Shown here: positions 1 through 7,928 of the stretch, in pieces
How the letters are laid out: every line of letters starts with the position of its first letter
How positions within the stretch are numbered: the first letter of the stretch is position 1
Assembly (NCBI GenBank): GCA_019310965.1
Contig: JAFDDG010000036.1
Span: 1 to 35,967, forward strand
Origin: Deltaproteobacteria bacterium
Lineage (GTDB): Bacteria; Myxococcota_A; UBA9160; SMWR01
Direction of reading: 5' to 3'
DNA length: 35,967 nt
Position numbers and translations under genes: made by a program
The notes under the pieces: generated by a model
Told to the model about the DNA's origin: nothing
Seen by the model: the letters and a program-made list of their open reading frames with translations, nothing else
Databases searched by the model: none

Positions 1-2
1 AT

Positions 3-2876
3 TGCATCGAACACCCCAACGGTCCCGGTGAGGCTTCCAATCAGATCGACTCGGACTCCGACGGTTACGGGAATGCCTGCGACGCAGACTACGACAATGA
101 TGGCGAGGTCACGGATTGGGATGGCGCCGCCATGTTGCAGGCGCGCAGCGACCCGAACCCTCACCCGCGTTTCGATCACAACGGAGACGGTGTCGTCAAC
201 ATTTCCGATTCGAGCATCTTCGATCAACTCAAGGCGGCTGCGCAATTGGGACCGAGCGGGCTGGTGTGTTCGGGGCTCGAGGATCTCCCGATGACGGATG
301 ACTCGACGATCGATGTCATCGAGGGCGAGCCGTTCACCGGCTTCCTCCTGGATCCGCCGCCGCTCGCGTCCGGTGGCCTGACTTTCTCCGTGACGGCGGA
401 GGCGAAGCATGGGGTCGTCAAGATCATCGACCATCGCACTGGCGCATATCGCTACGACGCCCCCGCGACCTCCGAGGAGTTCGACTCGTTCTCGTGGCGC
501 GTGGCTAGGGGTCTCTCGATCAGCTCCGAGAACAGCGTCGGCGTTCAAGTCTGGGACGAACAGGGGGGCAGCGAATTCGTTGCGGGCGAATTCAGCGACA
601 ACGCGCTCGTCGTGTACAACGTGAACGGTCCCGAGGGAGACGCCGTCGCGATCGCGCAGCACTACGCCAGCGCACGCGGCGTGCCGTCCGCCAACCTATG
701 TCCTGTGGCGATGCCGACGGGGCTCTACGCCTCGAAGGACGAGTTCTTGTCGCTGCGCGAGCAGGTCGTGGAGTGCATCTGCCAGCTCGCCGGATCGGTA
801 CCGAGCTGTGGTATCGGCGAACTCGCAGCACTCGCCGAAGCGTCGCCGATCTCGCATCTCGTCCTCGTGCGCGGGCTGCCGGCGCGCCTTTACGATACGG
901 GCTGGACGCAGGACGTCGAGGAACCTCCGCTCGATCACTATCTCGCGTACTTGATCTACAACGAGGAGGGAGAGCTGTTCGGCGAAGACGATGGCGTGAT
1001 TGCCTCCTCCGGCCACGACTACAGCAGGCATTGCGAGTCAGCGGCCGATTGCGTTCAGCGAAAGGATCTGAGCCCGGCATTCCATCGCGTGGCGGCGCAC
1101 GGCCGCATCGAGGCGATGACGCGGCAACGCACTCTCGATCTGATCGACCGCACCCTCGAGGCCGAGGCGCAGGGCTTTCGCGGAAACCTCCTCTCTGGAT
1201 TCCTCGATATTTTCGACCAGCATCGCAAGCAGACGGCCGACTTCGCTCCGGTCTGCACCGATTATCTGGTGCACGAACCCTTCGTCGCCGGAGCACCGGA
1301 CTCGACCTGGCCCTTCGATGAATGCCGGGCGGGCACGGCAGCGAGCGTGGCCAGGGCCGCCTTGACGGGAGCCTTTCCCGGTGAGACCGACTCCTCCATC
1401 CCGCTCGCGCGCAATGCGGGGCTCTATCTCCACGACTTCCTCGGCGAGGGCAACATCATCGGGCAGTCTGGCTTCGACGGGTTCGGCAAGGTCAAGAAGT
1501 TCGAGATAGCTGACTGCGCGGGCGCGCCGCTGTGCACGGACCCCACATGTGAAGGCCTCTCCACCGACTACTTCCGGGAGCTCGACACGCGCTGTGTCGG
1601 CGTTGCACCCGGGTTCCTCGGTTGGCAGACGCGCTCATTCGCGGTTCGGGGATACGGGTTCTTCCCGGCGGGCTGGGGCAATGGCTGCTGTGGAAACGTC
1701 GAGACGACGATCCCCGTGGTTGAGCCGACCGGGGGCGCGGATGCAGACGGCCGCTACGTTCACTTCGGCGCCCATTCGGTTGCGAACCCCGATGTTTCCC
1801 AGTGTGGCGGCTCGCCGTGTCCGGAGCGCATCTTCGTCAAATTGGTGGCAGGGATTTCGAATCCGCCCCTGGTTCAGGATGGGCGGGTGCTGGCGGTGCG
1901 CCTGCACAAGCGCCATCCGGGCAACGCCGCAGGTGCGGCGCTGCGGGTCGGCCTACTCCTCGACGGAGTCTATCTGCCGGCGCAGTCGCTGTCTCTCGAG
2001 GCGGAGACCCCCAGCTGGTCGCCCGCCCCCGAGTTGCAGTTCGTTCTGCCGAATACGGGCGAGCCGGTCGGCAACATGGCGGTCAATCTGACGATCGAGA
2101 ATGGGAGCGGCAGCATTCCGGTCCACGGCCATCTCGACCTCGATGCAATCGATGTCGTCGATCTGAGTACGACTCCCGAGACGCCGCTACTTCCCGAGGA
2201 TCAGGGGCACTTTTCGCGAACGGACCATCGGGTCACCCACACGGGGGACTACGCCGCGACCGCGATCGATCGACTCGGCGGGATTGCCTGGTGGGGAAGC
2301 TCCTCACATTTCAAGACGGACGGATGGGCGTTCAGCGGCCCTGCGGAGAACTTCCCCGGCATGTTCTTTGCGGGCAAGACGCTCGGCGAAACGATCGCGA
2401 GCACCGACGACCGTGAGTCCGGGCTCTTTTACGGAGATCCGCTCTACCGCGCGTCGGCCGCAAATCTCTTCATTCCGGGCGACAGCCACGTAGATGGGAG
2501 GACGGCGCAGCCGTGGACCGTTGACGAGGTTCTCTGGCCTGCGGCCCCCACGATCGGTGCGGCAGACCACGATCGCTTCGACAAGATCTGGGTCGACGCG
2601 ATGCACGGGAGCGCGAACCTTGCCACCGTTCAATGGGAAATCTCGGCTTGTCGCCGCTTCAACGTCAACCGTTGCGACGTGGAATCCACCTGGACGACGG
2701 TGGGTCCTCCCCAGACTGGCAGCGCCAAAGCGCTCGCCTACGACTGGCTGCCTCTGATCGACCCGGCCGTCAGCGGACCGGTGACGTTGCGGCTGCGCGT
2801 CTGGAACGGCGGCGAGCTGGAACACGCCCTCCATGACTTCGTCTACTTGTATTGGTGGCAGAATTCGCTGCCGTAG
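3..2876 (+). CDS. Exported TIGR03790-family protein with dockerin-like calcium-binding repeats (5' partial)
   Basis: The reading frame is open to the left edge, so the N-terminus and any signal peptide lie outside the window. The first residues resemble a thrombospondin type-3 repeat (DSDSDGYGNACDADYDNDG). They are followed by two EF-hand-like loops, DYDNDGEVTDWD and DHNGDGVVNISD, which look like a dockerin-type pair. A beta-sandwich-like stretch comes next, then a segment containing VVYNVNGPEGDAVAIAQHYA and RGVPSANLC, which I recognise as the start of the TIGR03790 domain, a family of unknown function. Many cysteines in the middle and C-terminal parts suggest a disulfide-bonded secreted protein. 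The end is a plain TAG with no PEP-CTERM tail visible. The next gene is convergent. Family assignment is from motif memory; function is unknown. Confidence 0.8.
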   Translation, partial: CIEHPNGPGEASNQIDSDSDGYGNACDADYDNDGEVTDWDGAAMLQARSDPNPHPRFDHNGDGVVNISDSSIFDQLKAAAQLGPSGLVCSGLEDLPMTDDSTIDVIEGEPFTGFLLDPPPLASGGLTFSVTAEAKHGVVKIIDHRTGAYRYDAPATSEEFDSFSWRVARGLSISSENSVGVQVWDEQGGSEFVAGEFSDNALVVYNVNGPEGDAVAIAQHYASARGVPSANLCPVAMPTGLYASKDEFLSLREQVVECICQLAGSVPSCGIGELAALAEASPISHLVLVRGLPARLYDTGWTQDVEEPPLDHYLAYLIYNEEGELFGEDDGVIASSGHDYSRHCESAADCVQRKDLSPAFHRVAAHGRIEAMTRQRTLDLIDRTLEAEAQGFRGNLLSGFLDIFDQHRKQTADFAPVCTDYLVHEPFVAGAPDSTWPFDECRAGTAASVARAALTGAFPGETDSSIPLARNAGLYLHDFLGEGNIIGQSGFDGFGKVKKFEIADCAGAPLCTDPTCEGLSTDYFRELDTRCVGVAPGFLGWQTRSFAVRGYGFFPAGWGNGCCGNVETTIPVVEPTGGADADGRYVHFGAHSVANPDVSQCGGSPCPERIFVKLVAGISNPPLVQDGRVLAVRLHKRHPGNAAGAALRVGLLLDGVYLPAQSLSLEAETPSWSPAPELQFVLPNTGEPVGNMAVNLTIENGSGSIPVHGHLDLDAIDVVDLSTTPETPLLPEDQGHFSRTDHRVTHTGDYAATAIDRLGGIAWWGSSSHFKTDGWAFSGPAENFPGMFFAGKTLGETIASTDDRESGLFYGDPLYRASAANLFIPGDSHVDGRTAQPWTVDEVLWPAAPTIGAADHDRFDKIWVDAMHGSANLATVQWEISACRRFNVNRCDVESTWTTVGPPQTGSAKALAYDWLPLIDPAVSGPVTLRLRVWNGGELEHALHDFVYLYWWQNSLP

Positions 2877-3038
2877 CCCGATGGGAGTTCGCGAGGCGCC
2901 ACGCGTGCCTGCCCCCGCTGGCCGGCACCGGTGCGCCGCCGCATGCACCCGCCATCCGATGCCCCCGGCCGGCCCACGTTCGGGCCCTTCTTCGGCCCCG
3001 CAGGCTCTCCCCGTGCCGGAAGCGTTGCTGCCGCGCGC

Positions 3039-3527
3039 CTAGCGCTGGCCCTCGCGCAGGCCACTGGCCTCCCATTCCTTGCTCAGCTGCTGCAGCTTGC
3101 GGGAGAACTCGTCGAACTCGTCGTCGAAGGAGAGGATGATTTCGGTCGTGCGCGGAATGTCGTCGCTGTTGAGCAGCCCGCGGTAGCGATTCAGGTTGGC
3201 CAGGATGGCCTCGGCTACCTTGAGCGCGCGCTTCTCGGTCTTGATCAGCGGCGATTGCAGGGTGTAGACGTTGTTGCGGCCCCACAGGCTCTCGTCCCGC
3301 ACGATCGCGATCTCGCGGTAGACGCCGTTGATGGGGTCGAAGTTGTACTCGACGCGGACCTCCTTGAAGATGTCCGTGTTGCCGGTGTAGAAGCCGCGCT
3401 CCTTCTCGACCTTGCCGAGTTGGCGGCAGCGGGGGCAGTAGAACGTGTCCCCGTGATTGAGCAGGAACACGCCCTTGGCGTAGTCCTCGCAATCGGTGTT
3501 CTCGCAATATCCGACGCCGCGCTTCAT
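3039..3527 (-). CDS. Small zinc-ribbon protein of unknown function
   Basis: A 162-residue protein beginning MKRGVGYCENTDC. Four cysteines (8, 13, 31, 34; C-x4-C and C-x2-C) form a probable N-terminal zinc ribbon. The rest is an acidic, mixed helical region with no membrane segment, so it is probably cytosolic. I chose the ATG at 3527 because AAAAGGA lies 8 bases upstream; an in-frame ATG at 3536 overlaps that same site and is less likely. The frame stays open back to 3902, but the extra part is Arg/Pro-rich, low-complexity translation and lies inside the transcribed leader, so I left it out. The gene is downstream of the ccm operon but has its own strong promoter at 3955-3984. I do not recognise a function; zinc ribbons of this size can bind nucleic acid or protein. 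Confidence 0.8.
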   Translation of the reverse strand: MKRGVGYCENTDCEDYAKGVFLLNHGDTFYCPRCRQLGKVEKERGFYTGNTDIFKEVRVEYNFDPINGVYREIAIVRDESLWGRNNVYTLQSPLIKTEKRALKVAEAILANLNRYRGLLNSDDIPRTTEIILSFDDEFDEFSRKLQQLSKEWEASGLREGQR

Positions 3528-3947
3528 GCTGGCCATCCTTTTGGATCGCCTCCCGGGCCCGAGCCACCGGGGGGGGTGTGGCGAATAGACCTGAGATTCT
3601 CCCGGGCCCATACGGAGAACCTCGCAAACCCCGTGCCACCGCCGGGTGCGGTGGCTGATGTTTCGATCAGAGCCGGGCTTACGGGCCCGGTTTCCCCTGC
3701 GTTGCGCATCTGCGAAAACCCGGAATGAGCGGCTGCGGAGTGCGTAGAGCGGAACTGCGCTACCGCTTTCTGCCGGCCCACGCTGAGGATGCGCAAATTT
3801 CTTCGCAGCGGATCGCTTTCCGGCCCGCTGCGCGCACGCTTCCCCTCTGGGGGGATGGGACAGCGATTGCCTCCATGTTGGGTCGAAAGCACCCATCGTC
3901 ACCGCGCCGCACCGAGCTAAAACTCAACGGTCACAGTGGCTTGGGCC
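3528..3947 (-). promoter_or_regulatory. Long structured 5' leader (or embedded small RNA) upstream of the zinc-ribbon gene
   Basis: About 420 bases separate the predicted transcription start near 3947 from the zinc-ribbon start codon, with no convincing protein gene. Read on the minus strand, the segment contains several strong hairpins: CAGTGGC/GCCACTG at the 5' end, GCAGCGG/CCGCTGC, CCGGGC/GCCCGG and GCCACCG/CGGTGGC. GC-rich blocks (GGGCCCGGG) also recur at 3603-3608 and 3552-3559. I compared it by eye with RNase P, tmRNA, 6S and SRP RNA and with the cobalamin, glycine and c-di-GMP riboswitch consensus, and none fitted. It may be a cis-regulatory leader, an unrecognised RNA, or simply a long untranslated region. 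Confidence 0.4.
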
Positions 3948-3951
3948 ACTG
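3934..3951. repeat. Perfect inverted repeat straddling a predicted transcription start
   Basis: CAGTGGC (3934-3940), spacer TTGG, GCCACTG (3945-3951). It covers about -3 to +14 of the promoter at 3955-3984, so it could be a repressor operator or a protective 5'-end hairpin in the transcript. The repeat is seen directly; the role is inferred. Confidence 0.6.
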
Positions 3952-3954
3952 AAG

Positions 3955-3984
3955 CTTATACTCCCGAAAGGCCCTATTTGTCAA
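3955..3984 (-). promoter_or_regulatory. Sigma-70-type promoter for the zinc-ribbon gene
   Basis: On the minus strand: TTGACA (3984-3979), 18 bases, TATAAG (3960-3955). The -35 box is a perfect consensus match and the -10 box matches at five of six positions. It is the closest match to the classical consensus that I found in the window. It begins about 37 bases downstream of the ccmC stop and fires away from it, so the zinc-ribbon gene need not depend on ccm transcription. Confidence 0.75.
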
Positions 3985-4020
3985 CCGGCATCTCGCGCCT
4001 CGAGCCTGCCGAATGCGGTT

Positions 4021-4659
4021 TCAGAGGTCCGGCGGTGCCTGGCGGTGCTCGAGATCGGCGCGCACCAGCACCAGGTGCCAGAGAGCCGTCAGGCCGGTCA
4101 CCACGCTCGCGGCGAAGGGCAGCGCGATGGCCGGGCCGAGGCTGTCTCCCTCGAGGTTGTCGGGGTGCATGGCCGCGCCCCCGAACAGCTCGATGGCGAA
4201 ATAGTTGAGCGGGATCACGATCGCCCCCAACAGCCCGTAGACCGCCGCAAAGCGGGCCGTGCGCTCGCTGCCCTCCGTGAAGCTGCGCAGCAGCAGGTAG
4301 GCGAGATACACAAACCAGAGCAGCAGGGTGACCGTCAGCCGTGGATCCCATACCCACCACTGGCCCCAGGTGCCCTTGGCCCAGATCGGGCCGCTCAGGA
4401 TGTTGAGTGTGCAGAAGAGCACGCCCACCTCGGCGGCCGCCATGGCGATGCGGTCGAAGCGTTCGTCGCGGCGCACGAGATACAAGGCGCTGCAGATGGC
4501 CGTGGTGAGGAAGCCCGCATAGGCGGCGAACGCGCACGGCACGTGTACGTAGAGGATGTTGGCGATGACGCCCTGCCTGGCGTCGACCGGAGACGTCGCG
4601 ATGAGAACCGTGCAGGCGGTCACCAGCGCGGCCAGGAGGATTCCGGTCCAGCGGATCAT
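4021..4659 (-). CDS. ccmC: CcmC, heme handling/export protein of cytochrome c maturation
   Basis: A 212-residue, multi-spanning inner-membrane protein. It carries the family's tryptophan-rich signature WGQWWVWDPRLT at residues 98-109 and two histidines expected to ligate heme in the periplasm: His39 (YVHVP) and His165 (MHPDN). In System I, CcmC presents heme to CcmE with the help of CcmAB. This is the last gene of the operon and follows ccmB after 4 bases. No small ccmD frame is present downstream, although CcmD normally helps release holo-CcmE from CcmABC. The length is slightly short but within the family range. Confidence 0.95.
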   Translation of the reverse strand: MIRWTGILLAALVTACTVLIATSPVDARQGVIANILYVHVPCAFAAYAGFLTTAICSALYLVRRDERFDRIAMAAAEVGVLFCTLNILSGPIWAKGTWGQWWVWDPRLTVTLLLWFVYLAYLLLRSFTEGSERTARFAAVYGLLGAIVIPLNYFAIELFGGAAMHPDNLEGDSLGPAIALPFAASVVTGLTALWHLVLVRADLEHRQAPPDL

Positions 4660-4663
4660 GCGC

Positions 4664-5329
4664 TCACTCGTCGAGGACGTAGTCGAAGGTCAGGAAGCAC
4701 ACTATCAGATAGGCCACGTCGGTCACGACGAGAAGCTGGATCGGCTCGAAGGGCACGGAGCCCGTGGCGATGAGCACCGTGGTCGCGCGTACGCTGCCCG
4801 AAACGATCGGCACCAGCAAGGGCAGGAGCAGCAGCGGTAGCATCACCTCGCGGAAGCGCGTGCGCACCGCGACCGCCGAGAAGAGCGTGCCCACACTGCA
4901 CAGGCCCAGCGAGCCCAGCAGCACGATGCCCGCCAGCGGCGCGGCCACCGCCGTGAGGTCCAGGGCGAAGAACAGCCCGAATGCGAACGCCGTGGCCGCC
5001 TGGGCCGGCGCCAGGATCGTCAGGTTGGCGAGGGCCTTGCCGAGGAAGACCCAGCCGCGCTCGGCAGGGGCCAGCGCCAGGCCCGAGAGAGCATCGTTCT
5101 CGAGTTCGAGGGTGAATGCCCGTCCGAGCCCGAAGAGCGCCGCCAGCACATAGGCTACCCACAGGAGCCCGGGCGCATAGACCTGGGTGTCGGCACTGGC
5201 TCCGCCGGGCAACGAGAACTGGAAGATCATCACCACCAGCAGCGAGAAGAGCAGCATGGCCACCACTCGGTCCCGGCTGCGCCACTCGATCAGCACATCC
5301 TTCCAGAAGATCGCGAGCCCGACGTTCAT
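4664..5329 (-). CDS. ccmB: CcmB, membrane subunit of the CcmABC transporter
   Basis: A 221-residue protein with about six hydrophobic spans and the typical CcmB start (FWKDVLIEWRSRDRV). With CcmA and CcmC it forms the ABC-type complex that uses ATP to release holo-CcmE. The ATG overlaps the ccmA stop by four bases (ATGA), which indicates translational coupling. Length and hydropathy are normal for the family. Confidence 0.95.
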   Translation of the reverse strand: MNVGLAIFWKDVLIEWRSRDRVVAMLLFSLLVVMIFQFSLPGGASADTQVYAPGLLWVAYVLAALFGLGRAFTLELENDALSGLALAPAERGWVFLGKALANLTILAPAQAATAFAFGLFFALDLTAVAAPLAGIVLLGSLGLCSVGTLFSAVAVRTRFREVMLPLLLLPLLVPIVSGSVRATTVLIATGSVPFEPIQLLVVTDVAYLIVCFLTFDYVLDE

Positions 5330-6030
5330 GCCGCGCGTTCCACGGCCGCGAGGTAGGCGTCCTCGAGGCTGGCGGCGTCTTCACCGCGGCCCGTGTGGAC
5401 GGTGCGGCCCTTGGCCAGCACGAGCGACGCGTCGGCCAGCTGTGCCGCATGCGCGAGCTCGTGGGTCACCAGCACGAGGCTGCGCCCCTCGCGTCGCAGC
5501 GTGGCGAGCCGGACGAGCAGGCGCTCCGAGGCCGAGCGGTCGAGCCCCGTGAAGGGCTCGTCGAGGAGTACCAGCGCGGGGTCGTGCACGAGTCCCCGCG
5601 CGATGGCCGCGCGCTGCGCCATCCCGCGAGAGAAGCCCGCCACCTGCTCGTCCGCGGCTGCGCCGAGCTCGGCGTCTTCGAGCAGCTGCGCCGCGCGTTC
5701 GGCCGGGTCCGGCACGCCGTAGAGGCGCGCGGCGAAGACGAGGTTCTCCCGGGCGGTGAGCGCCGGGTAGAGCAGTGTTGCGTGGCCGATGTAGCCGATG
5801 CGGCGCCGCGCGCTGCGCCGATGCGCCGGTGCGCCGTCGATCTCGATGGTGCCGGCGTTCGGTCGTGCGAGCCCCGCCAGGAGCCGCAGCAGCGTCGATT
5901 TTCCTGCACCGTTCGGACCGAGCACGGCCAGGCTCTCACCCGGTGCGAGCTCGAGGCTGAGTTGGTCGAGCGCGACGGCGTGACCGAAGCGCTTGGTGAG
6001 CGAGCAGCCGGTAACCCGGGCGCCGTTCAC
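5326..6030 (-). CDS. ccmA: CcmA, ATPase subunit of the CcmABC transporter
   Basis: A 234-residue ABC ATPase. Walker A is GPNGAGKST at residues 38-46, the signature is a variant FSRGMAQR, and Walker B is LVLLDEPFTGLD, followed by THE as the switch region. I chose the GTG at 6030 because it overlaps the stop of the preceding gene (GTGA) and puts the ATPase fold at the usual distance from the N-terminus; the same frame stays open to 6915 but that is shadow sequence. The place between gene X and ccmB fixes the family as CcmA rather than another exporter. Confidence 0.93.
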   Translation of the reverse strand: MNGARVTGCSLTKRFGHAVALDQLSLELAPGESLAVLGPNGAGKSTLLRLLAGLARPNAGTIEIDGAPAHRRSARRRIGYIGHATLLYPALTARENLVFAARLYGVPDPAERAAQLLEDAELGAAADEQVAGFSRGMAQRAAIARGLVHDPALVLLDEPFTGLDRSASERLLVRLATLRREGRSLVLVTHELAHAAQLADASLVLAKGRTVHTGRGEDAASLEDAYLAAVERAA

Positions 6031-7928
6031 GCGCCGTCGTCCGCGCCCGCAAGGCGCTTGCCGCAGTGCGGGCAGAAGCGCGGCTGAGCCGGCAGCTCCC
6101 CGCCGCACTGTGGGCAGAAGCTCCACGTCTTGTCGCCGCCTGCGTGCGGGTAGGGGCGGGCCAGGCTCGGGCGCGAAGTATCGGCCGTCGGCGTCGCTGC
6201 CGGCGGCGCCGCTGCCGGCAGCGACTCTGCCTGGTGCTCGCCCGCCGGCGTCGGCGGCGTTGACGCAGCGGCGCGTCGCTCTGCGCCGAGCAGACGCACC
6301 GCGCGAGCGCGCAGCTCTTCGCGTAGCGCGGTGTAGTCTGCTGCGGTGAGCTTGCCGGTGTCGAAATCTTCGTCGAGGTCGTGGATGGTGGCGTAGACGC
6401 TCTCGCGTTCTGCCGTCAGTCGTTCGGTGGTCGTCTCGCCGGCTGGTGGGGTGTCGCCGCCGCTGCGCAACGGTCCGCCGAGATATGCCAGCAAGCTTCC
6501 GGCCAGCAGAACGGAAAAGCCGACGGCGGCGCTCTGGGGCAAGCGCTGCGGTGCCTCGAGCCGCGTGAAACGGATCTTCACGGTCTCGTCCGGCTCCACC
6601 TGGAAGGCCTCGAGGTGCAGGTAGTTGCGCTCTGCCCTGCGCGCTCGGCGGCGCCGGTGCAGGCGCGTTGTCTCCGGCAGCACGCCGGTATCCGACACCA
6701 GCACCTTGAGCAGGGGTACGGTCACTCCGAAACGTCGCTCGAAGTCGACGCCGTCGCCCGACACGGGCAGCTGGTAGCGCAGGCCGATGAGCAGCTCCTC
6801 CGGCGGCAACGGGCCGTGCAGCTCGAGAGTCCCCGACAGGTCGCGCACGATCGGCAACGAGAGAGTGGCCTGCGAGAATCGCAGGTCCGTGGCGTCCGGC
6901 GGCAGCGCGATGCACAACAGCGATGCGGCGCCGGCGTCTTGCGTGGGTTCGAGCGCGAGCTTCTCGTCGATGGCGAGCGCCGCGTCGTCGAGCTCGATCC
7001 AGAGCTGCGCCTCGCGCAGTGTGGCCAGCGGCGGAGGGTCGCCGAAGCGGACGTGGAGTGAGACGCGCGCCGCGGCGCTGAGCTGGTCCTTCGTGAAGGC
7101 GCGATGGCTGCGCGCGAAGACCTCGCGCGGCTCGCCTTCGCCGAGCCCGCTGACGTCGACCTCCGGCAGGCTCGGATCGGCGAGAAACGCCACGCCTTGC
7201 GCTCCGGTCGGGTAGCCCCAGGTGGCGCTGAGCGTCGCATCTTCCGACGCCAGGCTGTAGGTGAACTGGAGCTTCTGCTCGCCGGGGTAGAGAGGACCCC
7301 AGAAGCGCAGCCGCCGGCCTTCGCGCACGAGCCCGATAGGGCTCGTGCCGAGAGGGCTCGCCAGCTCGCCGGCGCCTTCCGGAAGCTCGAGCTCGAGGAT
7401 CGGCCGGGCGTCGGCGCGCGCGTCTTTCGGAACGAAGAGGACCGAGCGTGTGCGGTTGGCGAGCGCGTGGGTCTCGCTGACTCGTAGGCCGGAGCAGCTG
7501 CGCTCGAGGCGTACGTTGCTGTCTCCGCGTTGTGCCGGTGCGGTGTTCGCAGAATGTGGCGCGAACTGGACGTCGACGTTCAGCTCGAGGTCGCCAGCGG
7601 CGAAGGCCGCGCGTTGACTGTGGTGCACGCCCTCCTTCTCGGCGATGATGAAATAGACGATGCTGGGATCCGCGGCGATGGCCTCGAAGCGGAAGCTTCC
7701 GTCCGCGTCGCTGCTCGTGCGGCGCAGGCCCTGGCTGCCGGATGGCTGGAGGGCGATCAGGGAGACGGTCACGTGCGCAGCCGGTGCGCCGCTGGCCTGG
7801 GTCACGCGCCCGCCGAGGCTGCCGTCGCCCGCGGGCAGATCGTCCAGCGTCGGCGCGAGTTGTGCGAACGCGGCGCTGCTCAGCAACGCGGTGGCGAAGA
7901 GAACGGCGCAGGCGTGGGCGCGCTTCAT
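6027..7928 (-). CDS. Gene X of the ccm operon: exported/membrane protein with carboxypeptidase-regulatory-like domain and C-terminal zinc ribbon
   Basis: A 633-residue protein. It begins with a signal peptide (M1KRAHACAV...AFA) and an Ig-like segment (GSLGGRVTQASGAPAAHVTV) of the carboxypeptidase-regulatory type, followed by a long beta-rich, probably periplasmic region. One transmembrane span lies at about 465-485. After it comes a charged helical stretch (residues about 505-550, DLDEDFDTGKLTAADYTALR) and a double-CxxC zinc ribbon with cysteines at 605, 608, 619 and 622. The zinc ribbon would be cytoplasmic if the N-terminal region is outside. It overlaps ccmF upstream (ATGA) and ccmA downstream (GTGA), so it is translated as part of the maturation operon. 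I know no named Ccm protein with this layout. The helical DFDTGKL region recalls membrane-bound zinc-ribbon proteins found beside ccm genes. A role in apocytochrome handling in place of CcmH/CcmI is only inference. Confidence 0.8.
   Translation of the reverse strand: MKRAHACAVLFATALLSSAAFAQLAPTLDDLPAGDGSLGGRVTQASGAPAAHVTVSLIALQPSGSQGLRRTSSDADGSFRFEAIAADPSIVYFIIAEKEGVHHSQRAAFAAGDLELNVDVQFAPHSANTAPAQRGDSNVRLERSCSGLRVSETHALANRTRSVLFVPKDARADARPILELELPEGAGELASPLGTSPIGLVREGRRLRFWGPLYPGEQKLQFTYSLASEDATLSATWGYPTGAQGVAFLADPSLPEVDVSGLGEGEPREVFARSHRAFTKDQLSAAARVSLHVRFGDPPPLATLREAQLWIELDDAALAIDEKLALEPTQDAGAASLLCIALPPDATDLRFSQATLSLPIVRDLSGTLELHGPLPPEELLIGLRYQLPVSGDGVDFERRFGVTVPLLKVLVSDTGVLPETTRLHRRRRARRAERNYLHLEAFQVEPDETVKIRFTRLEAPQRLPQSAAVGFSVLLAGSLLAYLGGPLRSGGDTPPAGETTTERLTAERESVYATIHDLDEDFDTGKLTAADYTALREELRARAVRLLGAERRAAASTPPTPAGEHQAESLPAAAPPAATPTADTSRPSLARPYPHAGGDKTWSFCPQCGGELPAQPRFCPHCGKRLAGADDGA

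Noticed and set aside
592..1296. Minus-strand frame of 234 codons opposite the TIGR03790 gene
   Set aside because: Arg-rich shadow of a well-supported plus-strand gene, without a start context or domain.
2982..2998. GGGCC/GGCCC hairpin between the two convergent genes as a terminator
   Set aside because: Only five base pairs with a seven-base loop and no T-run on either strand.
3537..3902. N-terminal extension of the zinc-ribbon protein to a 287-residue form
   Set aside because: The added part is low-complexity Arg/Pro/Ser sequence lying in the hairpin-rich leader, while an internal ATG with a good ribosome-binding site precedes the conserved part.
3528..3947. Known structured RNA (RNase P, tmRNA, 6S, SRP) or cobalamin, glycine or c-di-GMP riboswitch
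   Set aside because: Short look-alike strings (GCCACTGTGA, GAATCTCAGG, GGGGAAACC) occur but the ordered conserved cores of these families are not present.
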